DNA of 64,000 nucleotides from Candidatus Viridilinea mediisalina (GTDB lineage Bacteria; Chloroflexota; Chloroflexia; Chloroflexales; Chloroflexaceae). Location: the NCBI RefSeq assembly GCF_002532535.1, contig NZ_NQWI01000010.1, forward strand, positions 1-64,000, read 5' to 3'. This document shows, piece by piece, positions 1-7,927 of the stretch. The translations under genes and the position numbers were made by a program. The notes below the pieces were generated by a model, which saw only the letters and a list, made by a program, of their open reading frames with translations, had not been told where the DNA came from and ran no database searches. The stretch's first letter is position 1; every line of letters starts with the position of its first letter.

Positions 1-126
1 CCGACGGCGACGCCCACCGACACCCCCACCCCCACTGACACCCCGACGGCGACGCCCACCGACACCCCCACCCCCACTGACACCCCGACGGCGACGCCCA
101 CCGACACCCCCACCCCCACCGAGACC
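1..126 (+). repeat. 42-bp tandem repeat coding a Thr/Pro/Asp linker
   Basis: Three near-identical 42-bp units (1-42, 43-84, 85-126) encode 14-residue PTATPTDTPTPTDT blocks. They continue into 18-bp units coding ETSTPT up to about 216. A related 27-bp unit recurs at 1798-1851 in the second linker. All periods are multiples of three, so copy number can change linker length without breaking the frame. Confidence 0.9.
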
Positions 127-2481
127 CCAACGGCGACGGCAACGGAGACCTCCACCCCCACCGAGACCTCCACCCCCACCGAGACCTCCACCCCCACGGA
201 GACCCCAACCCCCACCGCCACCTCGGATGCCACCCCCACCCCGGTGCCACCACCGCCGCTGGGGGCGCAGCCATGGCTGCCAGTGCCCAATCCGGCCTGC
301 GCCCATCTTGGTGGAGCGATCTTTGCTATTGTTGGCCTGAACTGCGGTGGTACGGGTACGAGTTTCGATGTGACCGAGATCTTCCCGCCCCAGGTGTTGC
401 GCGACGAGGCGACTACTACTCGCCCCTGTGAGGATGGGCGTACCAACGGCCTCTGTTACCGCATGTGGTATGTAGGTACTGGCCCCGAACCCTCCTTTGA
501 ACGAGCCATTGGCCACGCCGTCTCGGCGGATGGCCTAACCTGGCAGCGGGTTGTTGGCCCCTTAGCCGGTGGCGCAGTCTTCCGGGCTTCGGATGTGGCG
601 GGAACCTTCGACCGCGACGGTGTCTCGACCATGAGTATCATCCGTGTGGGCGAAACCTACCGCATGTGGTACACCGGATTCAGCGAACCCAGCACCATTG
701 CGGGACTTGGACTTGCCGAGTCAACCGATGGGGTTACCTGGACACGGGTGGCTGGATCGGCGGGCGGGAATGCGGTACTACGCCATTCGGGTGAAAGCGG
801 TCAGTTCGACTCGGTCTACATCGTTGCGCCGAGTGTCATCCTCGACCAAGCCAGCCCTGAGTTGCCCTGCGAAGATGGACGCACCGATGGCGATCCCTGC
901 TACCGCATGTGGTACGAAGGTATTGGCGATGGCTACCGCTTCAGCATTAGCCTCGCGCTCTCGCCCGATGGCGTGAATTGGACACGGGCCGGTTCACTAC
1001 CCAATGGCTCCACGACGGTGCCAGGGCCAACTGGAACCTTTGATGAGAATAATCTTGGTGTTCCTACCGTGATCAAAGATGGCGCGATCTTCCGCATGTG
1101 GTATGAGGCAGTTAACTTTGGTTCGGTCTATACGACGGGCTACATGGTCTCGACCGACGGAATCAACTGGACACGCGCTGATCCCAACCTGCCTGTTTGG
1201 ACGGGCGCAAACGACTCGATTGACGCTGGCGGATTCGACTACCTCTGGGCGGTGCGGGCGCTCAAGGAGGGTTCAAGCTATCGCCTCTACTACACCACTA
1301 GCACGCGGCCCGAGTCGACGCGCTTCGGGTTGGCGATGATGACGCCGGGAACGCCACTGGCTGATGTAAGCGTTGATTACAGCCTTGGTACCTATACGCT
1401 CAACTTCAGTAGTGAGGCTATCCCCAATGGTGGCAGCGTGCTGATCACATTGCCTCCCAGCATCCCCTTTGGCAACGTCACGGCGGGGAGCTTCAGCGGC
1501 TTTGGCACAGGGGCAACGCTGGTCGCCGATCCGGCGGCAGTGACTGATGCATACTCTGGTGGCAACGCCCGTGGTGCTCTACTGATGCGGCTGCCCAATG
1601 GCGCACCGGCAGGCACCAAGAGCATCACCTTCAGCCTTGCGGGTGACGTGCCCACTGGCACTACTGCGCTAATTCAAGTCTTCAGCACCAACGAGGTGAT
1701 TGGTTACAGCGAAGTGGCCCTACCTAGCTTTAGCGGCCCCACCAACACGCCCGGCCCTTCGCCTACCCCAACCAACACGCTTACACCGACCAACACGCCG
1801 CTGCCGCCTACCCCAACCAACACGCCGCTGCCGCCTACCCCAACCAACACCCCCATTCCTGGCAGCAACTATGCGCTCATCTTTGATAGCACCGATAGCC
1901 TAGAGGGTGTTGCGATCAGTGGGCTGAATGGCAGCCAGACGATTGAACTCTGGGTGCGGCCCAGTGTTGCTGAGCAGGATGGAGTGATCGTCGCCACCAG
2001 CGCAGATACAGATAGCGGTTGGTCGCTCGAACTCAACGGTGGTCAGGCCACGTGGTGGATGCTCAACAATAGCAACAGTTGGCAAAGTGTACAGCATCCA
2101 ACCGCACTCACTATCAATAGTTGGAATCATATCGCTCTAAGCTACAACGTCAGCACCAACATGGGTCAACTCTTTGTGAATGGCGTCGCTGGGCCACAGG
2201 TTGGTGTTGGCGGCATCACGGTTGGCCCTAACCTCGTTGTTGGCGGGCTTGAGCCCTACGGCTTCTTCACCGGCCAATTGGACGAACTACGCATCTCTGA
2301 TGTGGTACGCTACACTGAAACCTTCACGCCCCCAAGTGCTCCCTTCGATGGGGATGGCAATACCCGCGCCCTCTTTGGCTTCGATGAGGGGAGTGGCCAG
2401 ACCACGAGCGACCGCTCTGGCAATGGCTATAGCCTGACGCTTGATGATCCCAGTTGGGTGGATTCGGATCTCTTTAACTAG
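1..2481 (+). CDS. Secreted beta-propeller and LamG-like protein (5' end missing)
   Basis: The frame is open from the first base, so the protein begins left of the window. In order it has a Thr/Pro-rich linker (bases 1-243), a region with five spaced (Y/F)RMWY-type motifs (near 459, 660, 903, 1095 and 1281), a second Pro/Thr linker (1741-1860), and a C-terminal part (about 1870-2470) that resembles a concanavalin/LamG jelly roll of the Laminin_G_3 kind. The YRMWY motifs with nearby DG(V/L)xWxR strings fit the blades of the glycosidase-like five-bladed propeller (GH43/GH32/GH130 fold). No catalytic residues can be assigned with confidence. It is probably a cell-surface or secreted carbohydrate-binding protein. 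A GTG at 244 could be mistaken for a start but lies inside the linker. Confidence 0.8.
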   Translation, partial: PTATPTDTPTPTDTPTATPTDTPTPTDTPTATPTDTPTPTETPTATATETSTPTETSTPTETSTPTETPTPTATSDATPTPVPPPPLGAQPWLPVPNPACAHLGGAIFAIVGLNCGGTGTSFDVTEIFPPQVLRDEATTTRPCEDGRTNGLCYRMWYVGTGPEPSFERAIGHAVSADGLTWQRVVGPLAGGAVFRASDVAGTFDRDGVSTMSIIRVGETYRMWYTGFSEPSTIAGLGLAESTDGVTWTRVAGSAGGNAVLRHSGESGQFDSVYIVAPSVILDQASPELPCEDGRTDGDPCYRMWYEGIGDGYRFSISLALSPDGVNWTRAGSLPNGSTTVPGPTGTFDENNLGVPTVIKDGAIFRMWYEAVNFGSVYTTGYMVSTDGINWTRADPNLPVWTGANDSIDAGGFDYLWAVRALKEGSSYRLYYTTSTRPESTRFGLAMMTPGTPLADVSVDYSLGTYTLNFSSEAIPNGGSVLITLPPSIPFGNVTAGSFSGFGTGATLVADPAAVTDAYSGGNARGALLMRLPNGAPAGTKSITFSLAGDVPTGTTALIQVFSTNEVIGYSEVALPSFSGPTNTPGPSPTPTNTLTPTNTPLPPTPTNTPLPPTPTNTPIPGSNYALIFDSTDSLEGVAISGLNGSQTIELWVRPSVAEQDGVIVATSADTDSGWSLELNGGQATWWMLNNSNSWQSVQHPTALTINSWNHIALSYNVSTNMGQLFVNGVAGPQVGVGGITVGPNLVVGGLEPYGFFTGQLDELRISDVVRYTETFTPPSAPFDGDGNTRALFGFDEGSGQTTSDRSGNGYSLTLDDPSWVDSDLFN

Positions 2482-2526
2482 AACTGGAGAAGATTTCACC
2501 ACCTCCCTACCTGAAAGACACCTTCT

Positions 2527-2844
2527 ATGCCCCTGCCCACACCTGAGACCCTACTTCAGATCGTACTCGATGGCCTGCGCGAAGCGATTGAGTTGAGCGA
2601 ACGGCCTATGCCAGCGCAACTTGAGGCAAGCACGAGCTTGATTGGTAAGCAGGCGGTACTCGATTCGCTTGCCCTAGTGACCCTGATTGTTGATCTGGAA
2701 CAGCGTTTGGAAGAGGAATTTGAGGTGGCCTTGACCCTTGCCGACGACCGGGCGATGTCGCAGCAGCATAGTCCTTTCCGTACGGTTGGTTCACTGGCGG
2801 AGTATATTGGGATGCTGCTGGCTGAGGAGTTGGCCCATGGCTGA
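2527..2844 (+). CDS. Acyl carrier protein
   Basis: A 105-residue acidic protein with the phosphopantetheine attachment motif DSLALV, in which Ser47 is the expected 4'-phosphopantetheine site, followed by the amphipathic helix VDLEQRLEEEF typical of ACPs. It should carry an acyl thioester for the two enzymes encoded next. It is a little longer than fatty-acid AcpP (about 78 residues), with extra length at the N-terminus and around residues 70-85. It overlaps the next gene by 8 bases, so translation is probably coupled. Its place in front of a reductase and an adenylating enzyme suggests a dedicated carrier for a glycan acyl substituent and not the housekeeping ACP (inference). Confidence 0.85.
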   Translation: MPLPTPETLLQIVLDGLREAIELSERPMPAQLEASTSLIGKQAVLDSLALVTLIVDLEQRLEEEFEVALTLADDRAMSQQHSPFRTVGSLAEYIGMLLAEELAHG

Positions 2845-3538
2845 TCAGGTTGTGCTGATTACCGGGACGCGCAAGGGCATTGGGCGCTACCTTGTGGAGC
2901 ATTATGTGCGCCAGGGGGCTATTGTGGCGGGCTGTAGCCGTGAGTTGCCCGATTGGACACTTGAGGGCTATACCCACCACCAGGCCGATGTGACCGATGA
3001 GCGCCAGGTGCGGGCGCTCTGTTCCGCTATTCAACGCCGCCATGGTCGCCTCGATGTGGTAATCAACAATGCCGGCATCGCCTCGATGAACCATGCGCTA
3101 CTCGTGCCGAGTGCGACCCTCACGCGCATTCTCGCCACCAATGTCGTCGGCAGCTTCCTTGTCTGCCGCGAGGCGGCCAAGGTGATGCGGCGGCACAACT
3201 ATGGCCGTATCGTCAACTTTAGTACCATTGCTGTCCCACTGCGGCTTGAGGGCGAAGCGATCTACGCCGCCTCCAAGAGCGCCGTTGAGACGCTGACGCG
3301 CATTTTGGCCAAAGAGTTGGCCCCCTTTGGCATTACGGTCAATGCACTCGGCCCAACCCCTATCGAGACCGATCTCATCCGTGGTGTGCCGCACGACAAA
3401 ATTCAGCAGATTGTGGATCAACTAGCCATTCGGCGCCTCGGTACCTTTGCCGATGTGTCCAACGTGCTTGATTTCTTCATACGCCCCGAAAGTGATTACA
3501 TCACCGGCCAGGTGATCTACTTGGGTGGAGGTGGCTAA
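2837..3538 (+). CDS. Short-chain dehydrogenase/reductase (FabG-like)
   Basis: A 233-residue classical SDR: cofactor motif TGTRKGIG at residues 9-16, NNAG at 77-80, and catalytic Ser129, Tyr143 and Lys147 in YAASK. It probably reduces a 3-oxoacyl group held on the neighbouring ACP with NAD(P)H. The start ATG at 2837 lies inside the end of the ACP gene and places the Rossmann motif at the usual distance from the N-terminus; the frame is open further upstream, but that stretch is out-of-frame ACP sequence. The stop TAA at 3536-3538 shares its last base with the ATG of the next gene. ACP, reductase and ligase thus form one tightly coupled unit. Confidence 0.88.
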   Translation: MADQVVLITGTRKGIGRYLVEHYVRQGAIVAGCSRELPDWTLEGYTHHQADVTDERQVRALCSAIQRRHGRLDVVINNAGIASMNHALLVPSATLTRILATNVVGSFLVCREAAKVMRRHNYGRIVNFSTIAVPLRLEGEAIYAASKSAVETLTRILAKELAPFGITVNALGPTPIETDLIRGVPHDKIQQIVDQLAIRRLGTFADVSNVLDFFIRPESDYITGQVIYLGGGG

Positions 3539-4881
3539 TGTCAGCCTCATGGCTCCTCGAACGCATGGCCCAGTGGCCCGACCGGGCCGCAATTGTTTGG
3601 CAGGGCCAGCAGTATACCTATGGTGAGCTTTTGGCCCGTGTGCAGCACTGGAACCATGAGCTCGATCAGCATGAGGTGGCCCCTGGTCAGGTTGTGGCGA
3701 TTGAGGGCGACTATTCGCCCAATGCGGTGAGCCTCATGCTGGCGCTGGTGCATCGCGGGACGATTGTTGTCCCGTTGACCGATTCGGTCGCTGCGCAGCG
3801 TGATGAGTTCCTGCAGATCGCTGAGGTGCAGGTGGTGATCCGCTTCGATGCCAGTGATGGTTGGCAGCTTGAACGCCTACCTGTCCAGGTGAGCAATGCG
3901 CTTACCCAAGGGCTGATCGCCAGCGGCAATCCCGGCCTCGTCCTCTTCTCTTCGGGATCCACCGGCAAGAGCAAAGCGGCGCTGCACAATTTTACCCCGC
4001 TGCTGGAGAAGTTCAAACTGCCGCGCCATGCCCGCGTGACGCTTACGTTCCTGCTGCTCGATCATATCGGTGGCATCAATACCCTCTTCTACACCCTGGC
4101 CAATGGCGGCACTGTTGTTGCCGTGCCCTCGCGTGACCCGGAGTTAGTCTGTGCGGCGATTGCGAGCCAACGGGTGCAGACCCTGCCCACCTCGCCCACC
4201 TTCCTCAACCTGTTGCTCATCTCGGAAGCCTATGTGCGCCACGATCTCTCATCGCTCGAACTGATTACCTATGGTACCGAGGTGATGCCGCAGAGTACGT
4301 TGCAACGTTTGCACGAAATCTTCCCCAAGGTGCAACTGCTGCAAACCTATGGCCTCTCGGAGTTGGGCATTCTGCGTTCCAAATCGAAAGACTCCAACTC
4401 GCTCTGGGTGAAGGTGGGGGGCGAAGGCTTTGAGACCAAGATTGTGGATGGCGTCCTCTGGGTGCGCGCCCAATCGGCGATGCTCGGCTACCTCAACGCC
4501 CCCAGCCCCTTCGATGCTGAGGGTTGGATGAACACGCAGGACATGGTGGAAGTGGATGGCGAATACATCCGCATCCTGGGGCGGCGCAGCGAAATCATCA
4601 ACGTCGGCGGCCAGAAGGTCTACCCCGCCGAAGTGGAGAGTGTGCTGCTCCAGATGCCCAACGTGCGCGATGCCGCCGTGGTGGGCGAAGCGAACCCAAT
4701 TACCGGCCAGATTGTCAGTGTGCGCTGCAACCTCTTTGAACCCGAAGAGCTCAACGCCTTCAAGCGGCGCTTGCGCGCCTTCTGCCGCGAACGCCTGGCC
4801 CCCTACAAGATTCCGACGCGCATTGAGCTTACCGAGCAGGAACAGCATAGTGCGCGCTTTAAGAAGATGCGTAAGGGGTGA
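3538..4881 (+). CDS. AMP-dependent acyl-adenylating enzyme (ANL superfamily)
   Basis: 447 residues with the ANL core motifs: the phosphate-binding loop SSGSTGKSKAA at residues 138-148, the A5-type motif TYGLSELG, and the hinge and A8 region GRRSEIINVGGQKVYPAEVE. A C-terminal Lys-rich tail (RFKKMRKG) may supply the catalytic Lys. It is shorter than acyl-CoA synthetases, mostly in the N-terminal domain. It should activate a carboxylic acid as acyl-AMP and, given the context, load it on the ACP at 2527. ACP-SDR-ligase sets occur in O-antigen and capsule loci, where they supply N-acyl groups on amino sugars. That role is inferred from context, and the substrate is unknown. Confidence 0.85.
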   Translation: MSASWLLERMAQWPDRAAIVWQGQQYTYGELLARVQHWNHELDQHEVAPGQVVAIEGDYSPNAVSLMLALVHRGTIVVPLTDSVAAQRDEFLQIAEVQVVIRFDASDGWQLERLPVQVSNALTQGLIASGNPGLVLFSSGSTGKSKAALHNFTPLLEKFKLPRHARVTLTFLLLDHIGGINTLFYTLANGGTVVAVPSRDPELVCAAIASQRVQTLPTSPTFLNLLLISEAYVRHDLSSLELITYGTEVMPQSTLQRLHEIFPKVQLLQTYGLSELGILRSKSKDSNSLWVKVGGEGFETKIVDGVLWVRAQSAMLGYLNAPSPFDAEGWMNTQDMVEVDGEYIRILGRRSEIINVGGQKVYPAEVESVLLQMPNVRDAAVVGEANPITGQIVSVRCNLFEPEELNAFKRRLRAFCRERLAPYKIPTRIELTEQEQHSARFKKMRKG

Positions 4882-4887
4882 TCTCAG

Positions 4888-4930
4888 GGATGAGGGATGC
4901 GGGATGCGAAGGACGAAGGGCGAAGGGCGA
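4888..4930 (+). repeat. Heptamer-period tract
   Basis: After the ligase stop, imperfect 7-bp units (GGGATGA, GGGATGC, GAAGGAC, GAAGGGC) follow in register. A second heptamer stretch of CACTCGT/CACTCAT units lies at 5138-5165. The remaining gap up to 5194 holds one copy of dispersed element A (4941-5062) and no gene. Confidence 0.75.
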
Positions 4931-4940
4931 ATAGGCACTA

Positions 4941-5062
4941 AGAGGCTGTCTGAAAAGTCTATCAACTGGCGTTGGAGTGCCGGCTTTAGCCGGCTAAAGC
5001 CGGCACTCCAACGTGTGCCACATCGTGTAAAACGACCCTGAGGCCCTTTTCAGACAGCTTCT
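4941..5062. repeat. Dispersed element A, copy 1 (MITE-like)
   Basis: The ends are imperfect inverted repeats (AGAGGCTGTCTGAAAAG on the left, its near complement on the right). At 4971-5012 sits a perfect palindrome with 21-bp arms and no loop, built on GGAGTGCCGGCTTTAGCC. The same layout recurs at 11810-11901, 30169-30270 and 32395-32496. No protein is encoded. Confidence 0.9.
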
Positions 5063-5194
5063 AATACCAATTGCCGTTGAATATACCGCATAGCAGATTA
5101 TGTCAGACCGCATTGCAATGAGATATACCCTGCTTGTCACTCGTCACTCATCACTCGTAACTGGTATAAGACGCCGAAGGGTGCTAGGAGATAC

Positions 5195-6652
5195 ATGTTG
5201 CCGCCACAATTAACTCTAGCTATCGACCCGGCCCTCGCCGACTTCCGGCCTGAAATTGCCTATACATGGCGTACACTGCTGGCTGGGCTGGGGTATGCTT
5301 GGCAGGAGGTGGCTTGGCAGGGGCCAAGGCCCGATCTGGCCTATGCGCTTGATCCGGCACATGCTCCGGCGGCCCGTCTGGTCGTGCGTGCCCATGCGAG
5401 CCAATGGGCCCAGCCCGCCGCCCAACGGCTGGTTGGGGTTGAACAGAGCAACGGCTGGGAGCGTCCGCGCTTTGCGGTGGAGCCGAGTTTTGGCCCGCCC
5501 CAAAGCATCCAGTCGGGTCGCTGCATCATTGAGCGCGACCTGCTCTTTGACTGCTTTTGGCTGCTCAGTGGCCAAGAGGAGCAGCAGCATCCCCGTGGGA
5601 AGCATGGCTACCTTGATCTGACTGGCACGCCCACGCTTGCTCACGGCGTGCTTCGTTTGGGCCTTGCCAGCGCCATAGCAAGTGGCTTTGGTCAGATGTT
5701 GCGTGCCTTGGGCTATCCGCCAGGGCTGGCGCGCTGGCCCTTTGGGGCGAATTTGGCCGCTACCTGTGGCCACGATGTGGACTACCCGGAGATCATTCGT
5801 TGGATCGAACCGCTCCGCATCCTCGCCCGCCAAGGTCGGCGCGGGTTGCGTCCTGCCGTTGAGGTTGCACTGGGCCAACATAGCCACTGGCATTTTCGCT
5901 CATGGATGGAGTTGGAACGGCAGTACAATGCCCGTTCGGCCTTCTTCTTTGTGGCCCGTAAGGGCTCGCTGCTTGAGTATGCCAGCGGCCTGCCCGATCC
6001 GTTCTATGATATTCACCGGCCCAGCTTTCGCGCCCTCTTCCGCGAGTTGGCTGCTGAGGGCTGGGAGCTTGGCCTACACGCGAGCTATTTGGCCTACACC
6101 AGTGCTAGTAAGTTCGCAGCCGAGCGTGAGGCGCTGGCGAGGGCGAGTGGGCAGCCGATCAAGGGCAACCGCCACCACTACTGGCACCTCGACCCCACCA
6201 ATCCTGAAGCGACGCTGCTGCTCCACGAGCAGGTGGGTTTTCACTACGATGCCTCGTTGACCCACAACCGCTACCTGGGCTGGCGGCGCGGCAGCAACTG
6301 GCCCTTCTACCCATGGCACGCTGGTCAACGCCGCGCCCTAGAGACATTGCAATTGCCAACGGCCTGGATGGACGACCATCTCTTTGGGCAGCGCCAAGAC
6401 AACCCTGGTGATCGCATGCTCTTGCTGAGTGGCCTCGTGCAGCGCACGGCGGCCCATGGTGGTATGCTGTTGGTTGATGTTCACGACTACGTCTATGACG
6501 ATGCGCTCTTTCCGGGCTGGGCCGCGACCTACCGCAAGCTCTGGGCTGATCTCTTCCAGCGCAAAGATGTCTGGTTCGCTACACCGGGCGCAATTGCTGA
6601 CCATTGGCGAGTGCGCCAGGCCATGATCGAGCGGGTGAGCCAAGGGCTGTGA
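5195..6652 (+). CDS. Polysaccharide deacetylase-like protein
   Basis: 485 residues. The N-terminal 180 residues resemble the accessory domain found before NodB-like domains in DUF7033-type proteins. The NodB-like part begins near CGHDVDY (His193, Asp194, Asp196) and continues with LGLHASYLAY (about 288-297) and DVHDYVYD near 426-433, which could supply the metal-binding His and the catalytic pair. It probably removes an acetyl group from an N-acetylated sugar in a surface polymer; no signal peptide is visible, so it may act in the cytoplasm. AGGAGA just upstream of ATG 5195 supports the start. It lies in a same-strand run with acyltransferase and epimerase genes of glycan type. Confidence 0.7.
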   Translation: MLPPQLTLAIDPALADFRPEIAYTWRTLLAGLGYAWQEVAWQGPRPDLAYALDPAHAPAARLVVRAHASQWAQPAAQRLVGVEQSNGWERPRFAVEPSFGPPQSIQSGRCIIERDLLFDCFWLLSGQEEQQHPRGKHGYLDLTGTPTLAHGVLRLGLASAIASGFGQMLRALGYPPGLARWPFGANLAATCGHDVDYPEIIRWIEPLRILARQGRRGLRPAVEVALGQHSHWHFRSWMELERQYNARSAFFFVARKGSLLEYASGLPDPFYDIHRPSFRALFRELAAEGWELGLHASYLAYTSASKFAAEREALARASGQPIKGNRHHYWHLDPTNPEATLLLHEQVGFHYDASLTHNRYLGWRRGSNWPFYPWHAGQRRALETLQLPTAWMDDHLFGQRQDNPGDRMLLLSGLVQRTAAHGGMLLVDVHDYVYDDALFPGWAATYRKLWADLFQRKDVWFATPGAIADHWRVRQAMIERVSQGL

Positions 6653-6667
6653 TGCGGCGAGGAGAGA

Positions 6668-6773
6668 TGCAGAGAATTTCACCACAGAGACACAGAGAAC
6701 ACAGAGAGGGATGTGACATTCCTGCTATTCCAACCTCTGTGTCCTCGGTGCCTCTGTGGTGAAATTCTCTGTA
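6668..6773. repeat. Dispersed element C, copy 1 (inverted pair)
   Basis: The left arm contains ACCACAGAGACACAGAGAAC and the right arm at 6735-6772 is its near complement, so the transcript could fold into a long imperfect hairpin. Related arms occur at 11758-11803, 14475-14520, 21338-21550, 39705-39838 and 45108-45156, all between genes. Confidence 0.85.
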
Positions 6774-6806
6774 CCTCTTGCCACCTCCCGTCTGCTGAGC
6801 ATATCA

Positions 6807-7772
6807 ATGTTTCCTACCAAAACCCTCCTCTTCATCATCCTCTTCATCCTACCACCGCCGCTCAAACCCTGGTTTCTGCGCTATTGCTGCGGGGCGCAGG
6901 TGGGGCGGCATGTACGTATCGGTTGGTTCACGAGCCTGATGGGCCGTCAGATTACGCTGGAAGACTATAGTGAAATTCGGGCGCTTACGTTGATCCGTTG
7001 TGACGGGGCGATCAGTTTGGGGCGCTACGGGCTGATCAGTAGCTTCAATTTGGTCTATGGTGCTGCCGGGCTGCATGTGGGTGAACATAGCTACATTGGG
7101 CCGCAGTCGCTGATCAATACTGAAGAAGATGTACGCATTGGGCGTTGGAGCGCCCTCGGTGCCCGTTCAATGATCTATACCCACGGCTCCTTTCTGCCCT
7201 TTACCGAGGGCTACTGGGTACGCTTCGCACCGGTCACCGTGGGCGACTATGTCTGGTGTGCGGCGGGGGTCTTTTTGCAGCCTGGTGCAGAGATTGGCGA
7301 CAACAGCTTTGTCAATTCGCGCTCGGTGGTGAGTGGCAGCCTACCAGCGGGGAGCATCGCCGAGGGCAACCCGGCGCAAATCGTGGGCCAGATGGAGCGC
7401 ATGCGCCGCACGATGAGTCCGCGCCGCTTGGATGCCGCCGCTGCACAGATGCTGCGCCACTTTGCCGATCTGGTACTCAAGCAGAGTTGGGGGGTGCAAG
7501 TTGAGCAGCAAGGCGGCAATCTACGCATGCACTATCGTGGGCAAACTTACCGCATCATGCTTGCCCCCAGCCATGGTGACGCACCAACAATCCCAAACGA
7601 CGCCACGCGCACCATCTGGCTGATCAGCCGCCCGGCCTGGCGGCCAGCCAACAGCAGCCACTGGCTCGATCTCACCCGCAACGAGATGATAAGTGACCCT
7701 GATCCGGTCTATCAGGAATTAGCCCTGTTTTTGAAGCGCTACTATGGGGTGCAACTGGAGTTTGTTGGGTAA
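6807..7772 (+). CDS. Left-handed beta-helix acyltransferase
   Basis: 321 residues. A hydrophobic N-terminal stretch (FPTKTLLFIILFILPPPLK) is followed by hexapeptide-type turns (for example IGRYGLI, VGEHSYIG, IGRWSALG, VGDYVWCAAGVFLQPGAEIG, AEGNPAQIVG), the signature of the LbH fold of CysE/WbbJ-like O-acetyltransferases. The region after residue 210 is an additional domain that I do not recognise. It probably O- or N-acylates a sugar with acetyl-CoA or an acyl-ACP. ATG 6807 is chosen because the in-frame codons before it belong to the element C hairpin. No strong ribosome-binding site is seen. Confidence 0.75.
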   Translation: MFPTKTLLFIILFILPPPLKPWFLRYCCGAQVGRHVRIGWFTSLMGRQITLEDYSEIRALTLIRCDGAISLGRYGLISSFNLVYGAAGLHVGEHSYIGPQSLINTEEDVRIGRWSALGARSMIYTHGSFLPFTEGYWVRFAPVTVGDYVWCAAGVFLQPGAEIGDNSFVNSRSVVSGSLPAGSIAEGNPAQIVGQMERMRRTMSPRRLDAAAAQMLRHFADLVLKQSWGVQVEQQGGNLRMHYRGQTYRIMLAPSHGDAPTIPNDATRTIWLISRPAWRPANSSHWLDLTRNEMISDPDPVYQELALFLKRYYGVQLEFVG

Positions 7773-7914
7773 GGGAAGGTTTCATGCCACTTTACAGTTT
7801 GGCCTCCGACGGAGTGCCGACTTTAGTCGGCTGAGGTCGCCGACAACCTCTGGATGCCGACTAAAGTCGGCACTCCAACTGTAAAGCTGAAAGGCTGTTT
7901 CTGAAACCATCCCT
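7772..7914. repeat. Dispersed element B, copy 1
   Basis: Terminal inverted repeats AGGGAAGGTTTCA (7772-7784) and TGAAACCATCCCT (7902-7914) differ at one position. Inside are inverted arms GAGTGCCGACTTTAGTCGGC and their complement around 7812-7875. It begins on the last base of the acyltransferase stop codon and ends just before the ribosome-binding site of the next gene. A second copy is at 15943-16080. Confidence 0.88.
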
Positions 7915-7927
7915 AAAGGAAAAATCT

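Noticed and set aside
2738-2836. Longer N-terminus for the SDR
   Set aside because: These codons are out-of-frame ACP sequence. The Rossmann motif fits a start at 2837.
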